Part shown: positions 54,631 to 63,452 of the stretch, one piece after another
Numbering within the stretch: position 1 is the first letter of the stretch
Layout: every line of letters begins with the position of its first letter
DNA from: SCGC-AAA076-P13 sp964613455
GTDB lineage: Bacteria; Pseudomonadota; Gammaproteobacteria; Magnimaribacterales; D2472
Assembly: GCA_964613455.1 (NCBI GenBank)
Contig: CAZTGS010000001.1
Location: forward strand, 73,633 to 137,632
Reading direction: 5' to 3'
DNA length: 64,000 nucleotides
Position numbers and translations under genes: made by a program
The notes under the pieces: model-generated
The model's input: only the letters and a program-made list of their open reading frames with translations
What the model was told of the DNA's origin: nothing
Databases searched by the model: none

Positions 54631-55664
54631 GATTTAAGATTAAATCTTTTTAAAATAGTTTGATCAGATGTGCCCTCTTTAATCATTAGTCTTAATAGAT
54701 GCATATATGGATATAGTTCAGATTTAAGATTGCCATGCCAGTTCCAAAGATAGCTTTCTAATACCTCTAACTCACTTTGATTTAAATCTATAGAAGCTCT
54801 AAATCTAAAAAGTTTAGAAACTTTATGAAAAGAAGATGGCAGATCTGACTCCTCAAGAATATCTTCAAATGACTTGGGATGATTTTTTAAAGAATTGCTA
54901 AATGAAGAAAGTGCTATTTTATCTAATTCTAATAGTCCCATAGGATTTATTAGAACTCCTTCAAGAGCATCCAAATTAATTTCTTTTAGTGATGAATAAT
55001 CATCAATTATAACTTTAGGAGTACAGTAATCATTTGCATAAAAGTTATCCCATACTATTAATGGATGCTTTAGTTTATCTCTCCATTTAGATATATCATC
55101 ACTTGTGTAATTAGCTGAAACCACTTTGCTCCCTGTCCAAAAAATTGGTATATCAGCATTTAATAGTAATGATAAATTTTCTAGATACTTACTATCGTCA
55201 AAATTAGGTTTTGAAAGTTGATTGCAGTACTCAGCAGGCACACAATAAAAATTTGTATCATTAAAATGCCTTGAACATTCGTTCAAGATATCTGCATGGA
55301 GTTCAGCTGATTGATCCTCAAACAAGTCATCAAATAGAATTGAAATATCTTTCACGCCTAAATGAATAACAGATTCTATTTTGTCAGATAAATTTTTAAA
55401 TGAATTGTTATATTCAAGTCCTGGCGATATTCCAAAGATAATTTTTATACTATTTTTATTAGCATGATTGATGAAGTTGGTGAAAGAACTCATCCATGAT
55501 TCAGGGTAAGGCTCTTTCCATTGAGATCTATGAAATGGATCTTCTTTTGGGCAATAAAAAAATGTATTTAAGTCGTTCTTGAATAAATGATCAATAATTT
55601 GATGTCTTTCATCCCAAGATAAAAGTTTTCCGTAATAGCCCTCTATGTAGCCTGTATATTTCAT
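54627..55664 (-). CDS. GH84 family O-GlcNAcase-like glycosidase, cytoplasmic
   Basis: The 345-residue protein aligns by eye with the catalytic domain of human O-GlcNAcase: YIEGYYGKLLSWDER, LNTFFYCPKEDPFHR, ISPGLEY, ILFDDLFED (catalytic Asp pair at 112-113), IFWTGSKVVS, IVWDNFYANDY and LEGVLINP. GH84 enzymes remove beta-N-acetylglucosamine by substrate-assisted catalysis. There is no signal peptide, and the eukaryotic stalk and acetyltransferase-like domains are absent. It lies 4 bases after prmC, so it is co-transcribed with hemA-prfA-prmC. The substrate is unknown; a sugar from wall turnover or a glycosylated protein are possibilities. Confidence 0.85.
   Translation of the reverse strand: MKYTGYIEGYYGKLLSWDERHQIIDHLFKNDLNTFFYCPKEDPFHRSQWKEPYPESWMSSFTNFINHANKNSIKIIFGISPGLEYNNSFKNLSDKIESVIHLGVKDISILFDDLFEDQSAELHADILNECSRHFNDTNFYCVPAEYCNQLSKPNFDDSKYLENLSLLLNADIPIFWTGSKVVSANYTSDDISKWRDKLKHPLIVWDNFYANDYCTPKVIIDDYSSLKEINLDALEGVLINPMGLLELDKIALSSFSNSLKNHPKSFEDILEESDLPSSFHKVSKLFRFRASIDLNQSELEVLESYLWNWHGNLKSELYPYMHLLRLMIKEGTSDQTILKRFNLKS
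54630..54651 (+). terminator. Intrinsic terminator of selO
   Basis: AGATTTA (54630-54636) pairs with TAAATCT (54641-54647) around a four-base loop, followed by a run of T. It lies inside the last codons of the convergent GH84-like gene. The stem is all A-T except one G-C pair, so strength is moderate. Confidence 0.5.
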
Positions 55665-55668
55665 CAGA

Positions 55669-56496
55669 TTAAATTATACCCTTAGTTATTCTTGGGTGTG
55701 ATTGATAGTCCATGAATGTTTGAATATTAGAAAACCTATGTTTACTCAAAATCTCTGCGACATCTGTTGCTTGATCGTGCCCATGTTCAAAAATTAATTC
55801 TCCCCCATTCTTTAGTTTCGAGGCTGCTTGTTCAGAAATAGTCATAAAATCTCCTAAGCCCTCTTCTGAGGCTATTAAAGCCATATTAGGTTCATGAGTT
55901 AAATCATGCAAATGAGGGTCTTTAGGCCCTAAGTAAGGTGGATTACTAACTATAATGTCTAAAGAATTATCTTTTATTGAGGATAACCAGTCCGAATTAA
56001 TCATAGTAAAGTTTTTTACCCCAAGGTTTTCTTTATTCTTTTGAGCCACCTGAAGTGATTCTCTTGAAAATTCTAAACCAAAAATACTAATATTGGGGTT
56101 ATGAATGGCAATAGACAATCCTATGCATCCAGATCCTGTTCCAGCATCAAGGATTTTCATATCATTATGAAGACCTAAACTATTGATATGATCAACAAGA
56201 ATCTCTGTTTCAGGCCTTGGAATTAGAACTGAAGAATTAACGTAAAATTCTTTACCGTAAAAAAAAGATTTATTTAAAATATAATCTAATGGAATTCCAT
56301 CTCTTTTTGCATTTATAAAAAATTCTACTGCTTCTTTCTCTATCTCTGATAGGGAATAATCGTTATCTAGATATATAGAAATATCAGAGATCTGTAGTTT
56401 CTCTTTTAGGTAAAAAATGAATTCTTTGGATACATCTCGATCACTTGGCCAAGTGTTATTTATTAGATTTTTGTAATGATTAAGACTAATGATCAA
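55669..56496 (-). CDS. prmC: Release factor glutamine methyltransferase PrmC
   Basis: PrmC methylates the glutamine of the GGQ motif in release factors. The SAM-binding segment is ILDAGTGSGCIGLSIA and the catalytic motif is IVSNPPYLGPKD. The N-terminal helical domain binds the release factor. The length of 275 residues is typical. It follows prfA, its substrate, with no spacer. Confidence 0.95.
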   Translation of the reverse strand: MIISLNHYKNLINNTWPSDRDVSKEFIFYLKEKLQISDISIYLDNDYSLSEIEKEAVEFFINAKRDGIPLDYILNKSFFYGKEFYVNSSVLIPRPETEILVDHINSLGLHNDMKILDAGTGSGCIGLSIAIHNPNISIFGLEFSRESLQVAQKNKENLGVKNFTMINSDWLSSIKDNSLDIIVSNPPYLGPKDPHLHDLTHEPNMALIASEEGLGDFMTISEQAASKLKNGGELIFEHGHDQATDVAEILSKHRFSNIQTFMDYQSHPRITKGII

Positions 56497-57582
56497 TTAT
56501 TCGGATTCTAGTTGGGATAACATTGCTAATTGATTTTCTGCTAATAAGGCATCACATATAGCTTTAATATCTCCATCCATAATTTGATCTAAGTTATGCT
56601 GAGTCAATTTAATTCTATGATCAGTCATCCTGCCTTGAGGAAAGTTATATGTTCTTATCTTTTCACTTCTATCGCCTGTGCCAACTAGTATTTTTCTTTC
56701 ACTAGCAATACTTTCTTGCTGACTTTCAATTTCTTGCTGTTTCAACTTAGATGCTAAAAGAGATAATGCTTTCTCTTTATTTTTATGTTGAGACCTTCCA
56801 TCCTGACATTCTACGACTAGTCCAGAGGGAATATGAGTAAGCCTAACTGCAGAATCAGTTTTATTAACATGCTGCCCTCCAGCTCCCGATGCTCTATATG
56901 TATCTACTCTAAGATCATTTTTATCGATAGCTATGTCTTGTACCTCTTTTACTTCAGGCAAGACAGCTACTGTACAAGTTGATGTATGAATTCTGCCTTG
57001 AGACTCTGTTTCAGGAACTCTTTGAACTCTATGAACACCAGATTCAAACTTTAAAACTTTAAATACACTTTTTCCATTTAGTTGCGCAACAACCTCTTTA
57101 AGACCACCTTGTTCTGCTTGTTTGATATCAATAACATCAATATTCCAGCCCTCTCTTTCCGCAAGCCTTGAATACATTCTAAATAAATCACCTGCGAAAA
57201 TACCCGCTTCATCTCCACCTGCCCCTGCTCGTATTTCTAAAAATGCAGCCCCATCATCAGCGGTATCTTTAGGTAGCAGCATTAATTTTAATTCTTGTTC
57301 AAAGATTTCAGGCTTGTCGTGAGATTCCTTGAGATCGTCTTCAGCTAAGGTTTTTAATTCCTCATCTCCAGATTCAATAATTTCATTGGCATCATTTATT
57401 GCTTGGATAATAGAATTATATTCTTGAAATTTTTCTACAATTGGCTTTAGGTCTGAAAACTCTTTATTTAGTAGTGTGTAATTATCCATATCTTTTAAAG
57501 TATCTGAATCAATTAACAGTGCTTCTATCTCAGTCAGTCTATTCTGAAGCCTTTCTAGTTTTATCAACATTGAATCATGCAT
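56497..57582 (-). CDS. prfA: Peptide chain release factor 1
   Basis: RF1 reads UAA and UAG stop codons. It has the PxT-type anticodon region and the peptidyl hydrolysis motif GGQ in YRASGAGGQHVNKTDSAVR. It also has EIRAGAGGDEAGIFAGDLFRMY. The length of 361 residues is typical. It overlaps hemA by 8 bases, the conserved hemA-prfA arrangement. Confidence 0.97.
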   Translation of the reverse strand: MHDSMLIKLERLQNRLTEIEALLIDSDTLKDMDNYTLLNKEFSDLKPIVEKFQEYNSIIQAINDANEIIESGDEELKTLAEDDLKESHDKPEIFEQELKLMLLPKDTADDGAAFLEIRAGAGGDEAGIFAGDLFRMYSRLAEREGWNIDVIDIKQAEQGGLKEVVAQLNGKSVFKVLKFESGVHRVQRVPETESQGRIHTSTCTVAVLPEVKEVQDIAIDKNDLRVDTYRASGAGGQHVNKTDSAVRLTHIPSGLVVECQDGRSQHKNKEKALSLLASKLKQQEIESQQESIASERKILVGTGDRSEKIRTYNFPQGRMTDHRIKLTQHNLDQIMDGDIKAICDALLAENQLAMLSQLESE

Positions 57583-58807
57583 TTTCTATATATCTCTTAA
57601 ACATGGATTCGATTACGTGGGGCTCTAGATTTTCAATATCAAGAACTCTTTTCAAAGTCTTATCTTCAAGCTTTATAACAGCTAAATTTGCAATCATTTG
57701 CTTTAAATCTTCCGCTGATTTAAATCTATTAATTTCTTCTTCTGATAGCTGAGAAAGGAAACTCTCTAGTTGATTCTTAATTTTATCTTTTGATAACTTT
57801 TCTTTTATTTCAAACAAAGCTGTTTGGGAGTCTATAACAATCATATTCAATGCTTTTTCAGCTTCAATCTGTCTTTGGCCAAAATTATCTTGTGTAATCT
57901 TTTCGATATCATCAATTGTAAACAAGTAGATTTGTTCTATTTCTTTTATTTCTTCTTCAATGTTTCTAGGCACTGATAAATCTATGAGTAGCATGGGTTT
58001 GTTTTTTCTTGCTTTTAAAGCATTTTCAATAGCGCCCTTGCCAATTAAAGGAATTTCAGTAGCAGCAGAAGCGATAACTATATCTGAATGCTCCAACTCA
58101 TCATGAAGCTTGTTCAGTGCCAATGGAGTAATTTGGAGGCTTTCAGAAATTATAATTTTTTTAACACTTCTATTTATTGCCTTAACCTGAGTTATTCCGC
58201 TTTTATGCAGATTATCTATAACTGCTTGAGCTAAATTACCAGCGCCAAGGATAAGAACATTTTGATCTTTTGGATTTTCGAATATATTTTTAATTAGTTT
58301 GAGTGATAAGCCGCTTACTGATAAAGGGTTAAGTCCTATATCAGTTTTTGTTCTTGTTTTTTTGACTATCTCAAGAACTTTATCTGAATAAGATAAGAGT
58401 TTAGAACTAATTATATTTATCTCTTTAGCTATACTAATAGCCCTTTTAAATTGGCCAAATATTTCTTGCTCACCCAATACTTGAGAATCTATTCCACTTG
58501 CAACCTTGCTCATGTGGACTAAAGCATCTTGGTCATATAAAGAATAAAAACTAGTATCAGGAATATCGTTGATACCCAAAATTAGCTTCGTTTCTCTCAT
58601 TATTTCTTCAGCAATCACTGGATCTGCAAGCAAGTAAACCTCTGTTCTATTACAAGTTGAAAGCCCAAAGAAAGAATCAAGCTTATTTCCAAACTTTTCT
58701 TTAAGGGCAATATTTAATGAGCTTTGATTTAGCTCATTCATTATGAACCTCTCTCTTTCAGAAACTTTAGAGGTTCTATGATTTATACCAAATAACTGAA
58801 GTTGCAT
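57575..58807 (-). CDS. hemA: Glutamyl-tRNA reductase
   Basis: HemA makes glutamate-1-semialdehyde for haem from Glu-tRNA. The nucleophilic cysteine is in GLSTCNRTEVY, GINHRTS is at the N-terminus, LGEQEIFGQFK is present, and the NADPH domain has VLILGAGNLAQAV. The length of 410 residues is normal. It is divergent from ispE. The usual lolB between them is absent. Confidence 0.96.
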   Translation of the reverse strand: MQLQLFGINHRTSKVSERERFIMNELNQSSLNIALKEKFGNKLDSFFGLSTCNRTEVYLLADPVIAEEIMRETKLILGINDIPDTSFYSLYDQDALVHMSKVASGIDSQVLGEQEIFGQFKRAISIAKEINIISSKLLSYSDKVLEIVKKTRTKTDIGLNPLSVSGLSLKLIKNIFENPKDQNVLILGAGNLAQAVIDNLHKSGITQVKAINRSVKKIIISESLQITPLALNKLHDELEHSDIVIASAATEIPLIGKGAIENALKARKNKPMLLIDLSVPRNIEEEIKEIEQIYLFTIDDIEKITQDNFGQRQIEAEKALNMIVIDSQTALFEIKEKLSKDKIKNQLESFLSQLSEEEINRFKSAEDLKQMIANLAVIKLEDKTLKRVLDIENLEPHVIESMFKRYIENA

Positions 58808-58854
58808 CTTTAATGAATTTTATTTATTACTGTTATTGTTAATTCGAAAGAATC

Positions 58855-58860
58855 ATTATA
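58855..58860 (-). promoter_or_regulatory. -10 element upstream of hemA
   Basis: A perfect TATAAT on the minus strand lies about 48 bases before the hemA ATG. No good -35 is seen. It sits in a 165-base divergent spacer between hemA and ispE; I see no equally good promoter for ispE in the other direction. Confidence 0.4.
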
Positions 58861-58972
58861 CAGCTTAACAACTATTTATTAGAAAATGTGATGCATATCT
58901 GTGTTCGACTCTGTATAAATAATCTTAAGTGTTCTAATATCATCAATAGGTTATCAAAGTAAAATATGAAAC

Positions 58973-59782
58973 ATGCAAGAACTAACTCTTAATTCTCCAG
59001 CAAAAATTAATTTATATCTTAAAATCATTAAAAAAATAGAGAATGGATATCATGAGCTTGATACTGATTTCCAATTAATTGACTTGCATGACACCATTAT
59101 TTTTAAAAAGACTAATCAAGAAATCTGCGTGACATCAAATAATGACCAAATTTTAGGGAAAAATAATATTGTTTATAAGGTCGCTGAAATGATGCAATCT
59201 AAAAATCTTCAATTGTGCGGAGTAAATATTCATATTGAAAAAACTATCCCTATAGGTGCTGGCCTTGGTGGAGGCAGTTCTAACGCGGCATCAACAATAT
59301 TAGCTTTAAACAAATTATGGGAGCTTAACTTAACTAAGAATGAGATCCATGAAATAGCCGTAGGGATTGGTGCCGATGTTCCATTTTTTTTATACGGTGC
59401 TAATGCATATGCTAAAGGTATTGGTAATGAGTTTGAGTTCAAGGAGTCTGTTTCAGGAAAGTTTGTAGTAATTGATCCGTTAATTTTTAATTCAACTAAG
59501 GAAATGTTTAATTCATATGATTTGATTGACGTCAAAGAGGATTCTCAGTTTAAGCAAAATTCATTTTGGCAAGTTTTTATGGACAAAAATTCAGAGATTG
59601 AGGATTTTTATAAAAAAAATATAAAAAAATTTGATATATGTCTTTCTGGCAGCGGTTCTGCTATGTTTATAAAATATAATAATGACATTGAGATGGGAAA
59701 AATTCTTAAAATAATTCCAACTAATTGGAGATTCTTTTTAGCTAAACCATTACAATATTCGCCTTTAAGGGAGTTTGGATAA
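58973..59782 (+). CDS. ispE: 4-diphosphocytidyl-2-C-methyl-D-erythritol kinase
   Basis: IspE is the GHMP kinase of the MEP pathway, acting between the two activities of IspDF. It has NSPAKINLYLKI at the N-terminus, the ATP loop PIGAGLGGGSSNAAS, IGADVPFF and the C-terminal LSGSGSAMF. The length of 269 residues is slightly short. The tRNA-Gln begins 3 bases after its stop. Confidence 0.95.
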   Translation: MQELTLNSPAKINLYLKIIKKIENGYHELDTDFQLIDLHDTIIFKKTNQEICVTSNNDQILGKNNIVYKVAEMMQSKNLQLCGVNIHIEKTIPIGAGLGGGSSNAASTILALNKLWELNLTKNEIHEIAVGIGADVPFFLYGANAYAKGIGNEFEFKESVSGKFVVIDPLIFNSTKEMFNSYDLIDVKEDSQFKQNSFWQVFMDKNSEIEDFYKKNIKKFDICLSGSGSAMFIKYNNDIEMGKILKIIPTNWRFFLAKPLQYSPLREFG

Positions 59783-59785
59783 CAT

Positions 59786-59860
59786 TGGGGTGTAGCCAAG
59801 CGGTAAGGCAACTGGTTTTGATCCAGTCATGCGGAGGTTCGAATCCTCCCACCCCAGCCA
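59786..59860 (+). tRNA. tRNA-Gln (anticodon TTG)
   Basis: This 75-base tRNA has acceptor arm TGGGGTG/CACCCCA, anticodon stem ACTGG/CCAGT with loop TTTTGAT (anticodon TTG at 59818-59820), T arm GGAGG TTCGAAT CCTCC and an encoded CCA. It lies between ispE and prs with very short spacers, as in other Gammaproteobacteria, and is probably cut from their shared transcript. Confidence 0.98.
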
Positions 59861-59884
59861 TTTTACAGAGGAAATGATAAATTC

Positions 59885-60838
59885 ATGAGCAAACAAATAT
59901 TAGACATATTTACTGGAACAGCTAATCCAGCACTTGCCAATGAAGTATCAGAAATTCTTGGAATAAAAGTTTCAGAGGCTGATGTTGGATACTTTTCTGA
60001 TGGTGAGATAAAAGTTCAAATTGCTGAAAATGTTAGAGGACATGACACTTTTATTATTCAATCAACATGTGCCCCAACTAACAAAAATTTAATGGAGTTA
60101 ATGCTATTGTCTGATGCATTAAAAAGATCATCAGCTTCAAGAATTACAGCTATTGTTCCTTACTATGGTTATGCTAGACAGGATAGAAGAGTTAGATCTG
60201 CAAGAGTTCCTATAAGTGCTAAGGTTGTAGCAGATATGTTTGCTACTGTCGGTATAGACCGAGTTCTTACCATTGACCTTCATTCTGAAACTATCCAAGG
60301 TTTTTTTGATATGCCTGCAGATAATGTATATGCAACAAAATTAATGGTTGACGATATTAAAAAGAATAATCCTGATAATAATATAGTTGTTGTATCGCCT
60401 GATGTTGGAGGTGTTGTAAGATCTAGAGCGCTGGCTAAACAATTAAATGATGCAGACTTAGCTATTATTGATAAAAGAAGAGCTGCTGCTAATCAGTCAG
60501 AGGTTATGAATATTATTGGTGATATCGAAGGAAAGGTTTGTATAGTTCCTGACGATATTATAGATACCGCTGGAACTCTCTGTAATGCAGCGAAAGCACT
60601 AAAAGATCATGGCGCAGCTTCTGTAAAAGCATATATCACTCACCCTGTCTTATCCGGACCAGCTATAGAAAGATTAAATAATTCTGAAATTGATGAACTA
60701 GTTGTAACTAATTCAATTCCATTGTCACATGAAGGAGAAAAATGCAGTAAAATACGCGTCATTTCGTTAGCTGCAACTATTGCTGAATGTATTAAAAGAT
60801 TAAGCAACGAAGAATCTCTCAGTGAGATATTTATATAA
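59885..60838 (+). CDS. prs: Ribose-phosphate pyrophosphokinase
   Basis: Prs makes PRPP for nucleotide, histidine and NAD synthesis. It has FSDGEIKVQIAENVRG, the ATP region YYGYARQDRR, DLHSETIQGFFDMP and the PRPP-binding loop VPDDIIDTAGTLCNAA. The length of 317 residues is typical. rplY follows after 9 bases. Confidence 0.97.
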   Translation: MSKQILDIFTGTANPALANEVSEILGIKVSEADVGYFSDGEIKVQIAENVRGHDTFIIQSTCAPTNKNLMELMLLSDALKRSSASRITAIVPYYGYARQDRRVRSARVPISAKVVADMFATVGIDRVLTIDLHSETIQGFFDMPADNVYATKLMVDDIKKNNPDNNIVVVSPDVGGVVRSRALAKQLNDADLAIIDKRRAAANQSEVMNIIGDIEGKVCIVPDDIIDTAGTLCNAAKALKDHGAASVKAYITHPVLSGPAIERLNNSEIDELVVTNSIPLSHEGEKCSKIRVISLAATIAECIKRLSNEESLSEIFI

Positions 60839-60847
60839 GAGGACATT

Positions 60848-61555
60848 ATGAGCGAACAAATAATTTTAAATGCTGATTCAAGAGAAAGAACTGGATCAAA
60901 CAAGGCTAGAGTAATTAGAAAAATAGATGGAATGATTCCTGCAATCATCTATGGAGATGAAAAAGAGTCATTAAATATTAAATTGCGTTTAAATGAACTT
61001 ACTAAAGCATCTCAAAATGAGCTTTTTTATACTCAGGTTCTGATAATAAAGAATGGAGAACTAGAAGAAAAAGTTGTACTTAAAGAACTTCAAAAAGATC
61101 CAGCTAAAGGAAAATTCTTACATGCTGATTTTTTAAGAGTTTCTAGAAAAACAAAATTAAAAGTTATTGTTCCTGTTAACTTCTTAAATGAAGATGAATG
61201 TATTGGTGTTAAAAATGATGGTGGTGTCTTAACCAAAGCCATAAGAGAAGTTGAGATTATGTGTTTAGCTGGAAACATACCAGAATCAATAGATGTAGAC
61301 GTTACAGATATTGAGCTTGGTGGATCGCTTAGATTAACAGAAATATCTCTTCCAGAAGGTGCTGAAATTGCAGGTTTAACAGAAGAAACTGACCAAATGG
61401 TTATCTCAGTTAACGCTCCAAAAGCAGTTGAAGAAGAAGAGCCTATTCTTGCTGAAGGAGAAGAAGGGGCTGAAGGTGCTGAGGGTGAAAGTGAAGATTC
61501 ATCTGAAGATTCAAGCTCAACTGATGCCGAAGGCGAAGGATCAGAAGAGAGTTAA
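60848..61555 (+). CDS. rplY: 50S ribosomal protein L25 (Ctc form)
   Basis: The N-terminal L25 domain (LNADSRERTGSNKARVIRKIDGMIPAIIYG, about 1-95) is followed by a TL5/CTC C-terminal beta domain and an acidic Glu/Ser-rich tail (about 195-235). The protein binds 5S rRNA. E. coli has only the 94-residue N-domain; the long form is usual in other Proteobacteria. An AGAGGA ribosome site precedes the ATG. Confidence 0.95.
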   Translation: MSEQIILNADSRERTGSNKARVIRKIDGMIPAIIYGDEKESLNIKLRLNELTKASQNELFYTQVLIIKNGELEEKVVLKELQKDPAKGKFLHADFLRVSRKTKLKVIVPVNFLNEDECIGVKNDGGVLTKAIREVEIMCLAGNIPESIDVDVTDIELGGSLRLTEISLPEGAEIAGLTEETDQMVISVNAPKAVEEEEPILAEGEEGAEGAEGESEDSSEDSSSTDAEGEGSEES

Positions 61556-61563
61556 TTTAAAAA

Positions 61564-62124
61564 GTGTCTAAACTTTGTTTTATTGGTCTTGGTAATCCTG
61601 GATCAAAATATAACAATACCAGACATAATATTGGAAAAGACTGGCTCTTAAAATTAAGCAATTCTTATTGTGATAAATTCATCAATAAAACAAAACTCGA
61701 AGCTGAGATTGCAGAATCTGAAAATATTCTTTGGGTTATACCTGATAATTATGTGAATAATAGTGGTAAAACCGTCTCTAAATTAATTAAAAATATGAAT
61801 ATTAAAGAAAATAAAATTATTATTTTTCATGATGACTTGGACTTAATGCCTGGCGAAGTAAGGCTTAAAGAAGATGGGGGCCATGGTGGTCATAATGGAC
61901 TTAGAGATATCTTTGAAAGAACAGGTACAACAAAATATATAAGAATTAGGATCGGTGTGGGACATCCAGGTAACAAAGAGTTAGTATCTGACTGGGTTCT
62001 TAATAAGTTTCATCCAACAGATAAGGAATATGTTAATAAAGCTTATGACCAATTCACTTCTGTATTTGATCTTATATCCAAAGGAGACTTTGCTGAGGCG
62101 CAAAAAGCTCTTCATACTAAATAG
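61564..62124 (+). CDS. pth: Peptidyl-tRNA hydrolase
   Basis: Pth recycles stalled peptidyl-tRNAs. It has FIGLGNPGSKYNNTRHNIG with the catalytic His in RHNIG, IIFHDDLDLMPG with the key Asp, and GGHGGHNGLRDI. The start is a GTG at 61564. The length of 186 residues is typical. ychF follows after 2 bases. Confidence 0.96.
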   Translation: MSKLCFIGLGNPGSKYNNTRHNIGKDWLLKLSNSYCDKFINKTKLEAEIAESENILWVIPDNYVNNSGKTVSKLIKNMNIKENKIIIFHDDLDLMPGEVRLKEDGGHGGHNGLRDIFERTGTTKYIRIRIGVGHPGNKELVSDWVLNKFHPTDKEYVNKAYDQFTSVFDLISKGDFAEAQKALHTK

Positions 62125-62126
62125 TT

Positions 62127-63215
62127 ATGGGATTTAAGTGCGGAATAGTTGGACTTCCAAATGTAGGTAAATCAACTTTATTTAATGCTTTAACAAAATC
62201 TTCAATACCTGCAGAAAATTTTCCATTCTGTACTATAGAGCCAAACGTCGGCAAGGTCCCTCTACCCGATCCTAGACTTATGAATCTAAATGAAATAGTT
62301 AATACAAAAAAGGTCATCCCAGCTAGTCTCGATTTAGTTGATATTGCTGGGCTTGTTAAAGGAGCCTCTCAGGGTGAAGGTTTAGGAAATGCCTTCTTAT
62401 CTAATATTAGAGAAATGAATGCTCTTGCTCATGTTGTGAGATGCTTTGAAGATGATAATGTTACACATGTTGATGGTTCAATAGATCCAGTAAGGGATGC
62501 AGAAATTATAAACTTGGAGCTAATACTTGCTGACTTGGATACTGTTGTTAAAAGACTATCTAAATGTGAAAAATTGATCAAAACGAACGATAAAAAAAAT
62601 AAAATAGAACATGATTTATTACTTCAAATAAAAGTTGATTTGGACTCTGGAATACTAATAAATATAAATAAATTTAATGACGAAGAGAAAAAAATCATAA
62701 AAGGCTTTCAACTTTTAAGTGCAAAGCCTACATTTTATATTGCAAATATATCTGATGATGGATCATCAAATGAAAAGCTGATACAACTAGAAAATTTTGC
62801 TAAAGAGGCGGGATGCGTTGTTATACCAACTTCCATTAAAATCGAACAAGAAATTGCAGTATTAGAAGATTCTGAAAGAAAAGAGTATTTAGAGTTGATG
62901 GATATGGACGAGCCTGTGCTTAATAAGATTATATTTAAAGGATATGAAATACTTGGACTCCAAACCTATTTTACTGCTGGCCCTCAAGAGATACGTGCTT
63001 GGACTTTAAGAAAAGGAGCAACAGCTCCAAATGCGGCAGGAATTATCCATACTGATTTCGAGAGAGGGTTCATAAAGGCGGAAGTTATTGCTTTTAGTGA
63101 TTATATTGATTGCGATGGCGAATTAGGAGCGAAAGAAAAAGGTAAACTAAGATTAGAAGGCAAAGAATATATAGTAAAAGATGGAGATGTAATTCATTTT
63201 AAATTTAATGTTTAG
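62127..63215 (+). CDS. ychF: Ribosome-binding ATPase YchF (OLA1 family)
   Basis: This Obg-like P-loop protein has G1 GLPNVGKSTLFNAL, G3 LVDIAGLVKGASQGEGLGN and a G4 region that in this family prefers ATP. A coiled coil follows and a C-terminal TGS domain starts near residue 278 (TYFTAGPQEIRAWTLRKG). The length of 362 residues is normal. The pth-ychF pair is conserved. Confidence 0.96.
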   Translation: MGFKCGIVGLPNVGKSTLFNALTKSSIPAENFPFCTIEPNVGKVPLPDPRLMNLNEIVNTKKVIPASLDLVDIAGLVKGASQGEGLGNAFLSNIREMNALAHVVRCFEDDNVTHVDGSIDPVRDAEIINLELILADLDTVVKRLSKCEKLIKTNDKKNKIEHDLLLQIKVDLDSGILININKFNDEEKKIIKGFQLLSAKPTFYIANISDDGSSNEKLIQLENFAKEAGCVVIPTSIKIEQEIAVLEDSERKEYLELMDMDEPVLNKIIFKGYEILGLQTYFTAGPQEIRAWTLRKGATAPNAAGIIHTDFERGFIKAEVIAFSDYIDCDGELGAKEKGKLRLEGKEYIVKDGDVIHFKFNV

Positions 63216-63234
63216 TCATAATTTAATAAAGATA

Positions 63235-63262
63235 TTGACTATCAGATTATAGGACTTATCAT
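63235..63262 (+). promoter_or_regulatory. Promoter of tRNA-Met
   Basis: TTGACT (63235-63240) and TATCAT (63257-63262) are spaced by 16 bases. Transcription would begin a few bases before the mature tRNA at 63272. Confidence 0.5.
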
Positions 63263-63271
63263 TCTACGATT

Positions 63272-63348
63272 GGTTGTGTAGCTCAGCTGGTTAGAGCACA
63301 GCATTCATAATGCTGGGGTCGGTGGTTCAAGTCCACCCACAACCACCA
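63272..63348 (+). tRNA. tRNA-Met (anticodon CAT, elongator type)
   Basis: This 77-base tRNA has acceptor arm GGTTGTG/CACAACC, anticodon arm CAGCA TTCATAA TGCTG, T arm GGTGG TTCAAGT CCACC and encoded CCA. The paired first acceptor base rules out the initiator type. The D and variable regions resemble elongator Met. A CAT-anticodon isoleucine tRNA (lysidine-modified) is a less likely alternative. Confidence 0.93.
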
Positions 63349-63407
63349 TTATAAAAAAAAGAACTAATTAAAGAAGATATGCTTTAATTTAAGCTAGTTT
63401 GTGTAAT

Positions 63408-63428
63408 AAAAAAGATAGGATCTTTCTG
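63408..63428 (-). terminator. Possible terminator after the 77-residue small protein gene
   Basis: On the minus strand AAAGAT (63420-63425) pairs with ATCTTT (63411-63416) around a three-base loop, followed by TTTATT. It lies about 25 bases beyond the stop of the small gene. The rest of 63349-63452 shows no gene. Confidence 0.35.
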
Positions 63429-63452
63429 TGTAAACTAAAAAAATAATTTAGT

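Noticed and set aside
59230..59535. 101-residue minus-strand frame inside ispE
   Set aside because: It is antisense to conserved GHMP kinase motifs and shows no domain of its own.
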